Source: an uncultured Bacilli bacterium
Lineage (GTDB): Bacteria > Bacillota_I > Bacilli_A > RF39 > UBA660
DNA length: 24,929 nt
Reading direction: 5' to 3'
NCBI GenBank assembly: GCA_947625365.1
Contig: CANQNZ010000008.1
Location: forward strand, 1 to 24,929
Part shown: positions 15,263-21,560 of the stretch, piece by piece
Numbering within the stretch: position 1 is the first letter of the stretch
Layout of the letters: every line of letters starts with the position of its first letter
Program-made: the position numbers and the translations under genes
Notes under the pieces: generated by a model
Database searches by the model: none
What the model was told of the DNA's origin: nothing
Seen by the model: only the letters and a program-made list of their open reading frames with translations

Positions 15263-16255
15263 CTATCTTTTCTTCTTATTATCTTTTTGGTGAACTTTTT
15301 GCTTTTTTGATTTTGGTAATTTTATAATTAAGTTCTGCAATACCATTATACCATTAGTTACTATCCAATATAAAGCAATAGCTACTGGTAAAGTAATAGA
15401 TACAACCGAAATCATTACTATCATGAATTTTGACATCATTTGCATTTGTTTCTCGGCTTCTCCTCCTGCAGCGTTAGATGCCATATTTATTTTAAATGAT
15501 AAGTATGTTGTTAGTAAGATTAAAATTATAATTATTATACATATTATCTTTATAGAAACTGGTCCTGTTGTAATTCCTGTTAATGTTGTTGTTCCTAGTT
15601 TTATACCAAATAAGCTTTCTTCAAATATAGCAGGTACTCTATTAATTGCCTCTAAGAAAGCAAAGAATAAAGGAAGCTGAATAAATGATACTAAACAACT
15701 AGACATAGGATTTATGTTATATTTTTTATAAATCATCATCATTTCTTGACTTTTTGCCATCATAGCTTCATTATCATTTCGATTAGCATATTTTTTTTCT
15801 ATCTTATTAAGTTCCGGCTGGGCTTTTTTCATATTTTCAGACATCATTAAACTCTTTTTAGATAGTGGCATTAAGACTATACGAATTAAAGCTCCTACTA
15901 CCATAACGGCTACACCAAAATTACCTAATAATTTTCCGACTTTTATTATAACCCAGGCTAATGGTTTAACAAATATTGCTTCCCATAAACCATGGTACTT
16001 TGTACTACTTAATTTAAATTTTTCACATTCTGGCAGTTTACTAAGCTTTGTTTGCATTTGTTTTTCATTTTTATCATAAATACTTAGTAACTCTTTATCT
16101 TTAGGTCGACATAAAATATCATTTCTAATTGGTTGGCCCGTTTCTTCGTTTTTTATTAATTGTTTATCTTTATTAGTAATATAATTAGAATTTCCACAAC
16201 CAGTACAACTTAATAATAAAATAACAACTAAAAATATTGACAATTTTTTCTTCAT
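15263..16255 (-). CDS. yidC: Membrane protein insertase YidC/SpoIIIJ (lipoprotein form)
   Basis: Inserts membrane proteins alone or with Sec. The 330-residue protein has a lipoprotein-type signal peptide with two candidate lipidation sites, Cys17 (LLSC) and Cys20 (TGC). The insertase core follows from about residue 88 with five transmembrane segments, including the conserved groove Arg125 in ALIRIVLMPLSKK, the cytoplasmic helical hairpin (about 135-175, EYELNK-like QPELNKIEKKY), and NPMSSCLVSFIQLPLFFAF. The tail is strongly basic (ending KKQKVHQKDNKKKR), suiting ribosome binding. A roughly 65-residue segment between the lipobox and the first core helix is longer than in B. subtilis SpoIIIJ. 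The start overlaps the rnpA stop (TAATG), with AAAGGTGAAC as ribosome site. Confidence 0.96.
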   Translation of the reverse strand: MKKKLSIFLVVILLLSCTGCGNSNYITNKDKQLIKNEETGQPIRNDILCRPKDKELLSIYDKNEKQMQTKLSKLPECEKFKLSSTKYHGLWEAIFVKPLAWVIIKVGKLLGNFGVAVMVVGALIRIVLMPLSKKSLMMSENMKKAQPELNKIEKKYANRNDNEAMMAKSQEMMMIYKKYNINPMSSCLVSFIQLPLFFAFLEAINRVPAIFEESLFGIKLGTTTLTGITTGPVSIKIICIIIIILILLTTYLSFKINMASNAAGGEAEKQMQMMSKFMIVMISVVSITLPVAIALYWIVTNGIMVLQNLIIKLPKSKKQKVHQKDNKKKR

Positions 16256-16584
16256 TAGTTCACCTTTTTTTCCAATAATTTTTTCATACTTGTTAATAGT
16301 TTATCATATTTTTCATCTTTACAGGACTTTTTTGCAATAATTATATAATCATTATATGACGGAAATAAATTTATATTAGTAGTTGTTATATTACGAAGTC
16401 TTCTTTTAATTTTATTACGAATAACAGCTTTACCAATTTTTTTTCCAACAGCAAAACCAAACTTACTTTTTTCTTGATTGCTTTTCATTATATATATAAT
16501 AAAATACTCATTTTTTAAAACTCTACCTTCTTTGATGATTTGATTGAAGTATTTATTATCTTTTACTACATCTCTTTTTTTCAT
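16255..16584 (-). CDS. rnpA: Ribonuclease P protein component
   Basis: The protein subunit of RNase P, which helps the RNA subunit remove 5' leaders from pre-tRNAs. The 109-residue basic protein has the family motif GKAVIRNKIKRRLR at 51-64 (the RNR region that binds RNA and metal) and a normal length. The ATG follows AAAAGGAC. It lies 46 bases after rpmH, separated by a hairpin with a T run, and its stop overlaps the yidC start. The RNA subunit gene (rnpB) is not in the window. Confidence 0.95.
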   Translation of the reverse strand: MKKRDVVKDNKYFNQIIKEGRVLKNEYFIIYIMKSNQEKSKFGFAVGKKIGKAVIRNKIKRRLRNITTTNINLFPSYNDYIIIAKKSCKDEKYDKLLTSMKKLLEKKVN

Positions 16585-16603
16585 ATAACAAGTCCTTTTT
16601 AGA

Positions 16604-16629
16604 AGAAAAAAGCCATAACTATATTATGG
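16604..16629 (-). terminator. Hairpin with T run between rpmH and rnpA (partial terminator)
   Basis: On the minus strand CCATAA, a 5-base loop and TTATGG form a 6-bp stem followed by CTTTTTTC. It starts right after the rpmH stop. As rnpA has no visible promoter of its own, the hairpin probably allows some read-through and sets L34 expression above RnpA. Confidence 0.65.
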
Positions 16630-16630
16630 T

Positions 16631-16753
16631 TTATTTTGATAACACTTTACGACCTTTTTTTCTTCTTGCTTTTAATATTTTTGTTTCTTTTCTAGCGAAA
16701 AAACCATGTTTCTTTGCTTTTTTACGATTATTTGGTTGATATGTTCTTTTCAT
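16631..16753 (-). CDS. rpmH: 50S ribosomal protein L34, four residues short
   Basis: A 40-residue bL34 that opens MKRTYQPNNRKKAKKHGF and ends ARRKKGRKVLSK, unmistakably the family. Most bacterial L34 proteins are 44 residues; compared with the usual R-M-x-T-K-N-G-R-K-V-L, this one reads RKETKIL, so about four residues (NGRK) are missing in the middle with both flanks aligned. The frame was read codon by codon and is clean. A textbook ribosome site (GGAGGTG) precedes the ATG at 16751-16753, and a strong promoter lies at 16787-16816. It leads the rpmH-rnpA-yidC-jag operon directly left of the origin. Confidence 0.95.
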   Translation of the reverse strand: MKRTYQPNNRKKAKKHGFFARKETKILKARRKKGRKVLSK

Positions 16754-16786
16754 TTTTGCACCTCCAAACCTTTGTTAAGTCAACTT

Positions 16787-16816
16787 ATTATATTATGAAC
16801 TATTAAAAAAAGTCAA
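16787..16816 (-). promoter_or_regulatory. Promoter of the rpmH operon
   Basis: Minus strand TTGACT (16811-16816), 18-base spacer, TATAAT (16787-16792), about 34 bases before the rpmH ATG. The best -35 in the window, fitting a ribosomal-protein promoter. Confidence 0.82.
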
Positions 16817-17013
16817 GAAAGATAAATTATATTTTAAAAGAAAAGTTAACAAGTATCAAAGAACTTTAAATACTAATTGTTGATAACTTTTTCTAAATAA
16901 TTAATTTTTTTGATAATTAACAACTATTTTAGATTAATCCACAATTTTATAAACAAATTAATCACTATAAATAAGGTGATTTTTTATTATATCAACATTT
17001 TTTTACATATCTG

Positions 17014-17042
17014 TTGATAATGTTATTAATAATGTTTATAAA
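17014..17042 (+). promoter_or_regulatory. Candidate dnaA promoter 1, overlapping DnaA boxes
   Basis: TTGATA (17014-17019), 17 bases, TATAAA (17037-17042). The -35 lies within the DnaA box at 17012-17020 and the -10 overlaps the box at 17033-17041, so DnaA binding would block polymerase. The leader would be about 165 bases. Confidence 0.55.
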
Positions 17043-17068
17043 AATTTAGCAAAAATTTTCTGAATTTG

Positions 17069-17097
17069 TTGATAAGTTTAGATTTTTTAGTTATTAT
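17069..17097 (+). promoter_or_regulatory. Candidate dnaA promoter 2, overlapping a DnaA box
   Basis: TTGATA (17069-17074), 17 bases, TATTAT (17092-17097). The -35 lies inside the DnaA box at 17067-17075. The leader would be about 110 bases. Confidence 0.5.
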
Positions 17098-17213
17098 AAG
17101 CTTAAAACTTGTTTATAACCTTGTTAATAAGTTGTGAACAAAATATTAGCTCTTTTATTTTTGATGAAAGTAAGTTAAAATGAAGATGTTATTAAGGTAG
17201 TGGGGTGATGTTG

Positions 17214-18566
17214 ATGAGTAATGAAACTCTTTGGGATAATTTTTTAGACATTATATGTAAGAAAACTAATCCTGTTTCATTTAATACTTGGTTTAACAAT
17301 ATTACCTTGCAAAATATCAATGATACAAAGATAACTATTAAAGTTCCTTATGCTATGCATAAAAAAGTTCTAAGTGACAATTACTATTCTTTAATTGAAG
17401 ATGCTTTTATGAGCTTAACAGGAATAACTTATGATATAGATTTTATTTTAGAAGAAGAAATAAATGATAGTTTAGTTAATGAAAATATTATTAATACTCA
17501 AGAAGAGAAAGAAAAAAAGTGGGAATCCAATTTAATCGAAAGTTATACATTTGATAATTTTGTAGTTGGAGACACAAATAGATTTGCCAAAACTGCAGCT
17601 GTAGCTGTATCAGAAAAACCGGGAAAGATATATAATCCTTTATTTATTTATGGAAAAAGTGGATTAGGTAAAACTCATTTAATGCATGCTATTGGAAACC
17701 AAATAATGCATACTACTAATCTTAAAGTTCTTTATACAACTAGTGATATGTTTATGAATGATTTTACTGGTATTGCTAAAGAAGATGGTAATAATTTAGA
17801 ATATGCTAATTTATTTAAAGAAAAATATCGTAATGTAGATGTTCTAATTATAGATGATATTCAATATTTAGTAGGAGCAGAAAAAACACAACAAGAATTT
17901 TTCCATACATTTAATTATCTCCATCAATCAAATAAACAAATAATTATTAGTTCTGATAGGTCACCAGATGATTTAAAAAAATTAGAAGAACGTTTAAGGT
18001 CAAGATTTACTTGGGGACTTCCTGTTGATATTTATCCACCAGATTTTGATTTACGATGTCGCATTTTAAAAAATAAAATTAAAAATTTAGATATCGCTAA
18101 TTTGATTGAAGAAGATGTTATCGAATATATAGCTAACTCCTGTGATAATGACGTGCGGTATCTAGAAGGAGCTATAACAAGATTATGCGCCTATGCCGCT
18201 ATGACCGTACCTAAAGAAATTAATATGGAATTTGCTAACGAAGCTTTAAAAGATTATATTACGAAAAATATTTATGATAATGGAGATATTCCTAGTATTC
18301 AAAAAGCTGTATGTGAATATTACAATATAACTGTTGATGAAATTAAATCAAAAAAGAGAAGCAATAAAATAGCTTATCCAAGAATGTTAGCAATGTATCT
18401 AGCTCGTAATTTAACTGATGAGTCTTTTCCTCGGATAGGTCTTGAATTTGGTGGAAGAGACCATTCTACAGTAATTCATGCTTGTGATAAGATTGAACAA
18501 GATTTAAAAACAGATGAAAATCTCAAAGAAATTATTAAAACAATAAAAAATAATATTACTTGTTAA
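17214..18566 (+). CDS. dnaA: Chromosomal replication initiator protein DnaA
   Basis: AAA+ ATPase that binds DnaA boxes, melts oriC and loads the helicase. Domain I (about 1-80) opens MSNETLWDNFLDII; a short acidic linker (about 80-105) is domain II; the AAA+ domain starts near SYTFDNFVVGDTNRFA, with Walker A GKSGLGKT (147-154) and Walker B VLIIDDIQYL. The C-terminal DNA-binding domain carries the signature GGRDHSTVIHACDKI. Length 450 is typical. The open frame extends to GTG at 17205, with ATG at 17208 and 17214 also possible. I chose the ATG at 17214, since GGGGTG ends six bases before it and the family start (MSN-LW) aligns there. It is flanked by DnaA boxes on both sides. Confidence 0.97.
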   Translation: MSNETLWDNFLDIICKKTNPVSFNTWFNNITLQNINDTKITIKVPYAMHKKVLSDNYYSLIEDAFMSLTGITYDIDFILEEEINDSLVNENIINTQEEKEKKWESNLIESYTFDNFVVGDTNRFAKTAAVAVSEKPGKIYNPLFIYGKSGLGKTHLMHAIGNQIMHTTNLKVLYTTSDMFMNDFTGIAKEDGNNLEYANLFKEKYRNVDVLIIDDIQYLVGAEKTQQEFFHTFNYLHQSNKQIIISSDRSPDDLKKLEERLRSRFTWGLPVDIYPPDFDLRCRILKNKIKNLDIANLIEEDVIEYIANSCDNDVRYLEGAITRLCAYAAMTVPKEINMEFANEALKDYITKNIYDNGDIPSIQKAVCEYYNITVDEIKSKKRSNKIAYPRMLAMYLARNLTDESFPRIGLEFGGRDHSTVIHACDKIEQDLKTDENLKEIIKTIKNNITC

Positions 18567-18577
18567 CAACTTATAAA

Positions 18578-18676
18578 TTATAAACAAAAGATTAACAAGA
18601 TAATTATTAAATAATATAAGTAATTTAGGGCAATTAAAAAGTTATAAACAATATAAACACTATTAATAATATTAAT
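18578..18676 (+). other. oriC: oriC, right part: DnaA boxes and candidate unwinding region
   Basis: Between dnaA and dnaN lie plus-strand DnaA-box-like nonamers TTATAAACA at 18578-18586 and 18642-18650, the latter directly abutted by ATATAAACA at 18651-18659. Immediately after this tandem pair comes CTA-TTA-ATA-ATA-TTA (18660-18674), which resembles the DnaA-trio triplets that follow the tandem boxes in the B. subtilis basal unwinding system, then more pure AT sequence. In B. subtilis the duplex-unwinding site is also between dnaA and dnaN in the same orientation. The short GC-rich spacer seen there is missing here. Confidence 0.6.
18592..18620 (+). promoter_or_regulatory. Candidate promoter of dnaN
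   Basis: TTAACA (18592-18597), 17 bases, TATAAG (18615-18620), about 83 bases before the dnaN ATG. It lies between the DnaA boxes of the right origin part, which would then be within the transcript leader. Confidence 0.5.
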
Positions 18677-18702
18677 TTAATTAAAAGAAAGAAGGAATGA
18701 AT

Positions 18703-19821
18703 ATGAAATTTACTATTCAAAAAAATATTTTATTAGAAAATTTAACGTATGTAACTAAAGCTATTTCCATTAAAAATATTATACCTATATTAAATGGAAT
18801 TAAGTTTGAATTAACAGATGAAGGGTTATCTTTAACTGCAAGTGACTCAGAACTTACTATAAAAACTTTTATTGCGGAAAAGGATATTACTAAAATTGAA
18901 AAAACAGGAACTATTATTATTCAAAGTAAGTTTATAACTGAAATAATTCGTAAAATGCCTACTGATACTATTAATTTTGAAGTTATAGATGGTTTAAAAA
19001 TTAAAATTTATACAGAAAGTAATCAATATAATTTAAATTGTTTAGACCCTAAAGAATATCCATCTTTAAAATTAGAAGAAAGTAAGACACCATTAATTAT
19101 TAAAAGTAGTGTATTTAAAGAAGTTATAAATCAAACATCTTTTGCTATTTCTAATCAAGAGTTAAGACCTATCTTAACAGGTATGAATTTAAAGATAGTA
19201 GGGGATTTGTTAGAATGTGTAGCAACAGACTCTTATCGTTTATCTAAGAAAAATATTAAATTGGATAATCCTGTTAAAGAAGATGTTAATATAGTCATTC
19301 CGGGAAAGAATTTAATTGAATTTGAAAAGATATTAGGTGATGATGAAGATTTAGAAATTCATATTTTTAATACTAAGATATTATTTAAATATAAAAATAT
19401 TTTGTTCCAAAGTAATTTATTAAATGGAACTTTCCCTAATACTACTAATTTAATTCCTACTGAATTTGAAATAATAGCTAAAACAAATTTGGATGATTAT
19501 TTTTCTTCAATTGATAGAGCTTCTTTATTAACTCAAGGTAAAGAAAAAAATATTGTTAAAATGAAAATAGAAAATGGGAAGATGATTATTAATTCTTATG
19601 CTTCTGAAATTGGTAAAGTAGAAGAAAAGGTTAATATTGAGACTGATGCATCATCTAAGATTGATATATCTTTTAGTGCTAAATATATGTTAGAAGCTTT
19701 AAAAACAATTAAAGATGAGGAAATTTTAATTTTACTTAATACTGACGTAAAACCTATTGTTATAAAGTCAGTAAATGATGAGTCTTTAATTCATTTAATA
19801 TTACCTATTAAGACATATTAA
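18703..19821 (+). CDS. dnaN: DNA polymerase III beta subunit (sliding clamp)
   Basis: The ring-shaped processivity clamp of the replicative polymerase. The translation opens MKFTIQKNILLENLTYVTKAI, a standard DnaN start, and has the expected three-domain size (372 residues), the conserved RPILTGMNL and ATDSYRLSKK in domain 2, and ends in the clamp's LILPIKTY, near the hydrophobic partner-binding pocket. The frame includes an ATG at 18697, but the ribosome site GAAGGA abuts it; the ATG at 18703, six bases further on, is the better start. It follows dnaA by 136 bases and ends in a strong terminator. Confidence 0.97.
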   Translation: MKFTIQKNILLENLTYVTKAISIKNIIPILNGIKFELTDEGLSLTASDSELTIKTFIAEKDITKIEKTGTIIIQSKFITEIIRKMPTDTINFEVIDGLKIKIYTESNQYNLNCLDPKEYPSLKLEESKTPLIIKSSVFKEVINQTSFAISNQELRPILTGMNLKIVGDLLECVATDSYRLSKKNIKLDNPVKEDVNIVIPGKNLIEFEKILGDDEDLEIHIFNTKILFKYKNILFQSNLLNGTFPNTTNLIPTEFEIIAKTNLDDYFSSIDRASLLTQGKEKNIVKMKIENGKMIINSYASEIGKVEEKVNIETDASSKIDISFSAKYMLEALKTIKDEEILILLNTDVKPIVIKSVNDESLIHLILPIKTY

Positions 19822-19831
19822 TAATAAGATT

Positions 19832-19860
19832 AAAAGCTGAATAAGCTTTTTTCTTTTTTC
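19832..19860 (+). terminator. Intrinsic terminator of dnaN
   Basis: AAAAGCT (19832-19838), 5-base loop, AGCTTTT (19844-19850), then TTCTTTTTTC. It separates dnaA-dnaN from comK. Confidence 0.85.
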
Positions 19861-19883
19861 TACAAATTATGACAAAAGTTTAT

Positions 19884-19891
19884 GATATAAC
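19884..19891 (+). promoter_or_regulatory. Candidate extended -10 promoter of the comK-like gene
   Basis: TGATATAAC (TATAAC at 19886-19891 with TG at 19883-19884), about 32 bases before the ATG. No good -35 at 17 bases, suggesting a weak or activated promoter. I saw no clear ComK box pair (AAAA-N5-TTTT) around it. Confidence 0.4.
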
Positions 19892-19923
19892 AGAAGCATA
19901 TTTTTTCAAGTTGGGGGGATTTT

Positions 19924-20379
19924 ATGATTAATTATCAAATAAATGAAAATACTTTAGCTATTTTTCCTTTTAATAAAAAAAGTAAAGTATATGAAGAAAA
20001 TAATAGTTTTATTGTTGATAAGAGTGTTCATGCTATTATTGAAGAAAGTTGTAAATATTTTGGCAGTTCTTTTAGTGGAAGAAGTCAAGGTACAGTATCT
20101 TTAATAGGAATAACTCATAAAAAGCCAATTATTATTGAAGAAACAAAAGAAATTATCTTTTTTCCAACATCTTCACCAAGACTTAATTCTTGTTGTTGGA
20201 TATCTTTAAATAACTTAGAAAAATATGAAAGATTTAAAGGAAAAAGTAAGCTAATTTTTAATAATAATGAAGAATTATTAGTAGATATTTCTTATGGAAT
20301 AATTAATAATCAGGTATTAAGAGCATCTAGACTAGAATCAACCTTAAGAAAAAGGAAGAAAATCGTAGAAAAAGTTTAA
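19924..20379 (+). CDS. comK: ComK-family competence transcription factor, short form
   Basis: ComK is the master activator of DNA-uptake genes in B. subtilis and relatives. This 151-residue protein has the family blocks in order: CKYFGSSFSGRSQGT (43-57), ITHKKPI (63-69), FFPTSSP (79-85), CCWISL (90-95) and Tyr101, matching the B. subtilis positions CRFFGSSYAGRKAGT, ISHKPPI, FLFPT and CGWIS. It is shorter than B. subtilis ComK (192): it ends in a basic helix (LRKRKKIVEKV) and lacks the C-terminal region with the FMLYPK-type MecA-binding motif. Start ATG follows GGGGGGAT. It sits alone between the dnaN terminator and the recF promoter, where Bacillota normally have the S4-domain gene yaaA. ComK is essentially a Bacilli family. 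Whether it still drives competence is not shown by this window. Confidence 0.88.
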   Translation: MINYQINENTLAIFPFNKKSKVYEENNSFIVDKSVHAIIEESCKYFGSSFSGRSQGTVSLIGITHKKPIIIEETKEIIFFPTSSPRLNSCCWISLNNLEKYERFKGKSKLIFNNNEELLVDISYGIINNQVLRASRLESTLRKRKKIVEKV

Positions 20380-20403
20380 AAAGTGCTTATTTTGTGATAT
20401 AAT
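20375..20403 (+). promoter_or_regulatory. Promoter of recF-gyrB-gyrA
   Basis: TTTAAA (20375-20380), 17 bases, TATAAT (20398-20403), with an extended -10 (TGATATAAT). The -35 overlaps the comK stop codon. The predicted start near 20410 lies within the stem of the leader hairpin at 20407-20438. Confidence 0.75.
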
Positions 20404-20406
20404 TAT

Positions 20407-20438
20407 TAGTAGGTATAGGAGTACACAAATACCTATTA
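20407..20438 (+). promoter_or_regulatory. Leader stem-loop at the 5' end of the recF-gyrBA transcript
   Basis: TAGTAGGTAT (20407-20416), 12-base loop AGGAGTACACAA, ATACCTATTA (20429-20438): a 10-bp stem with one G-U pair. The loop holds an AGGAG ribosome-site-like sequence with no start codon after it. It lies at the predicted transcript start, 30 bases before the recF ATG, and is followed by TTTTAATATA, too weak for a clear terminator. Confidence 0.55.
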
Positions 20439-20468
20439 TTTTAATATATAATCAAAAAAGAGGCTAAT

Positions 20469-21560
20469 ATGCAGATTAGAGATTTAAAACTTGTTAATTT
20501 TCGAAACTATAAGAAGGTGGATTTGCAATTTAGTAAACATCTTAATTTAATTATAGGAAAAAATGGAATGGGAAAAACTAATCTGATTGAAGCTATATAT
20601 GTTTTAGCTTTAACTAAATCTTTTCGAGTTAGTGTAGACAATATTTTAATTTTTAATGATGAGGTTAATTTAAAAATAGAAGGAAATGTTGATAATAAAA
20701 ATTATGAGTTGTTGTTAACTAAAGAGGGAAAGAAAGTTAAAATAAATAAGACTAATATTTTAAGATTAAGTGATTATATATCTAAAATAAATGTAATTTT
20801 ATTTAATCCAAATGATTTGCGAATTATCAAAGATACTCCAAGTGTTAGAAGAAAAATGCTCAATATTGAAATTTCTCAACTTAATAATTTGTATCTAAAA
20901 CAATTACAAAATTATAATAGAATTATTAAACAAAGAAATTCATATCTTAAGGCAATGAGTATTAATGGTAATGCTTCTAAAGATTATTTAGATATTTTAA
21001 CAAATAAATTAATCGAAGTAGGTTTAGAAATTTATGATAAAAGGCGAGAATTTATTGAAAAGATTAATACCGAGATTGCTAATTTATTTTTTAAGATAAC
21101 TAATTTAGAAGGATTAAAAGTATGTTATGAATCCGATTATCAAGATATGACTAAAGAAGGTCTTTTAAAGTTGTATAAAAAAAGTTTTGATAGAGATATG
21201 ATGTTTGGACAAACGCATATTGGTATTCATCATGATGATATTGTTTTTAAATTAAATGCCGCTAATTTAAAGGATTATGGTTCGGAAGGACAGCAAAAAA
21301 ATACGATTATTGCTTGGAAGTTAGCAGAGATTGCTATTTTTTATGAAAAAAAAGAAAGTTATCCTATTTTAATTTTAGATGATTTATTTAGTGAACTTGA
21401 TAAGGAAAAAATTAATAATATTTTAAATTTATTAAGAGATGATATCCAAACTTTTATTACAACAACTGAACTTGATAATATTGATAAAAAATATTTACAA
21501 AATTGCAAAATATTTAGGATTAATGAGGGACAAGTAGAGGAGGATACAAATGAAAAATGA
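20469..21560 (+). CDS. recF: DNA replication and repair protein RecF
   Basis: SMC-like ABC ATPase that, with RecO and RecR, loads RecA at gaps and stalled forks. The 363-residue protein opens MQIRDLKLVNFRNYKKV, has Walker A GKNGMGKT (30-37), the ABC signature GSEGQQ (271-276) and Walker B LILDDLFSELD (301-311), all intact, at normal length. The ATG follows AAAGAGGCTAAT. Its 3' end overlaps gyrB by 11 bases and contains the gyrB ribosome site, so the two are tightly coupled. Confidence 0.97.
   Translation: MQIRDLKLVNFRNYKKVDLQFSKHLNLIIGKNGMGKTNLIEAIYVLALTKSFRVSVDNILIFNDEVNLKIEGNVDNKNYELLLTKEGKKVKINKTNILRLSDYISKINVILFNPNDLRIIKDTPSVRRKMLNIEISQLNNLYLKQLQNYNRIIKQRNSYLKAMSINGNASKDYLDILTNKLIEVGLEIYDKRREFIEKINTEIANLFFKITNLEGLKVCYESDYQDMTKEGLLKLYKKSFDRDMMFGQTHIGIHHDDIVFKLNAANLKDYGSEGQQKNTIIAWKLAEIAIFYEKKESYPILILDDLFSELDKEKINNILNLLRDDIQTFITTTELDNIDKKYLQNCKIFRINEGQVEEDTNEK

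Larger units (their letters stand above)
16878..17130. other. oriC: oriC, left part: DnaA-box cluster upstream of dnaA
   Basis: The 460-base gap between rpmH and dnaA is extremely AT-rich and holds at least eight nonamers close to the DnaA box TTATCCACA. On the minus strand: TTATCAACA at 16878-16886, 17012-17020 and 17067-17075; TTATAAACA at 17033-17041 and 17110-17118; TTATTAACA at 17122-17130. On the plus strand: TAATCCACA at 16935-16943 and TTATAAACA at 16947-16955. None is the perfect consensus; TTAT(A/C)AACA seems to be the local form. The strand-skewed gene layout (minus left, plus right) also switches here, as expected at a replication origin. Confidence 0.85.
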
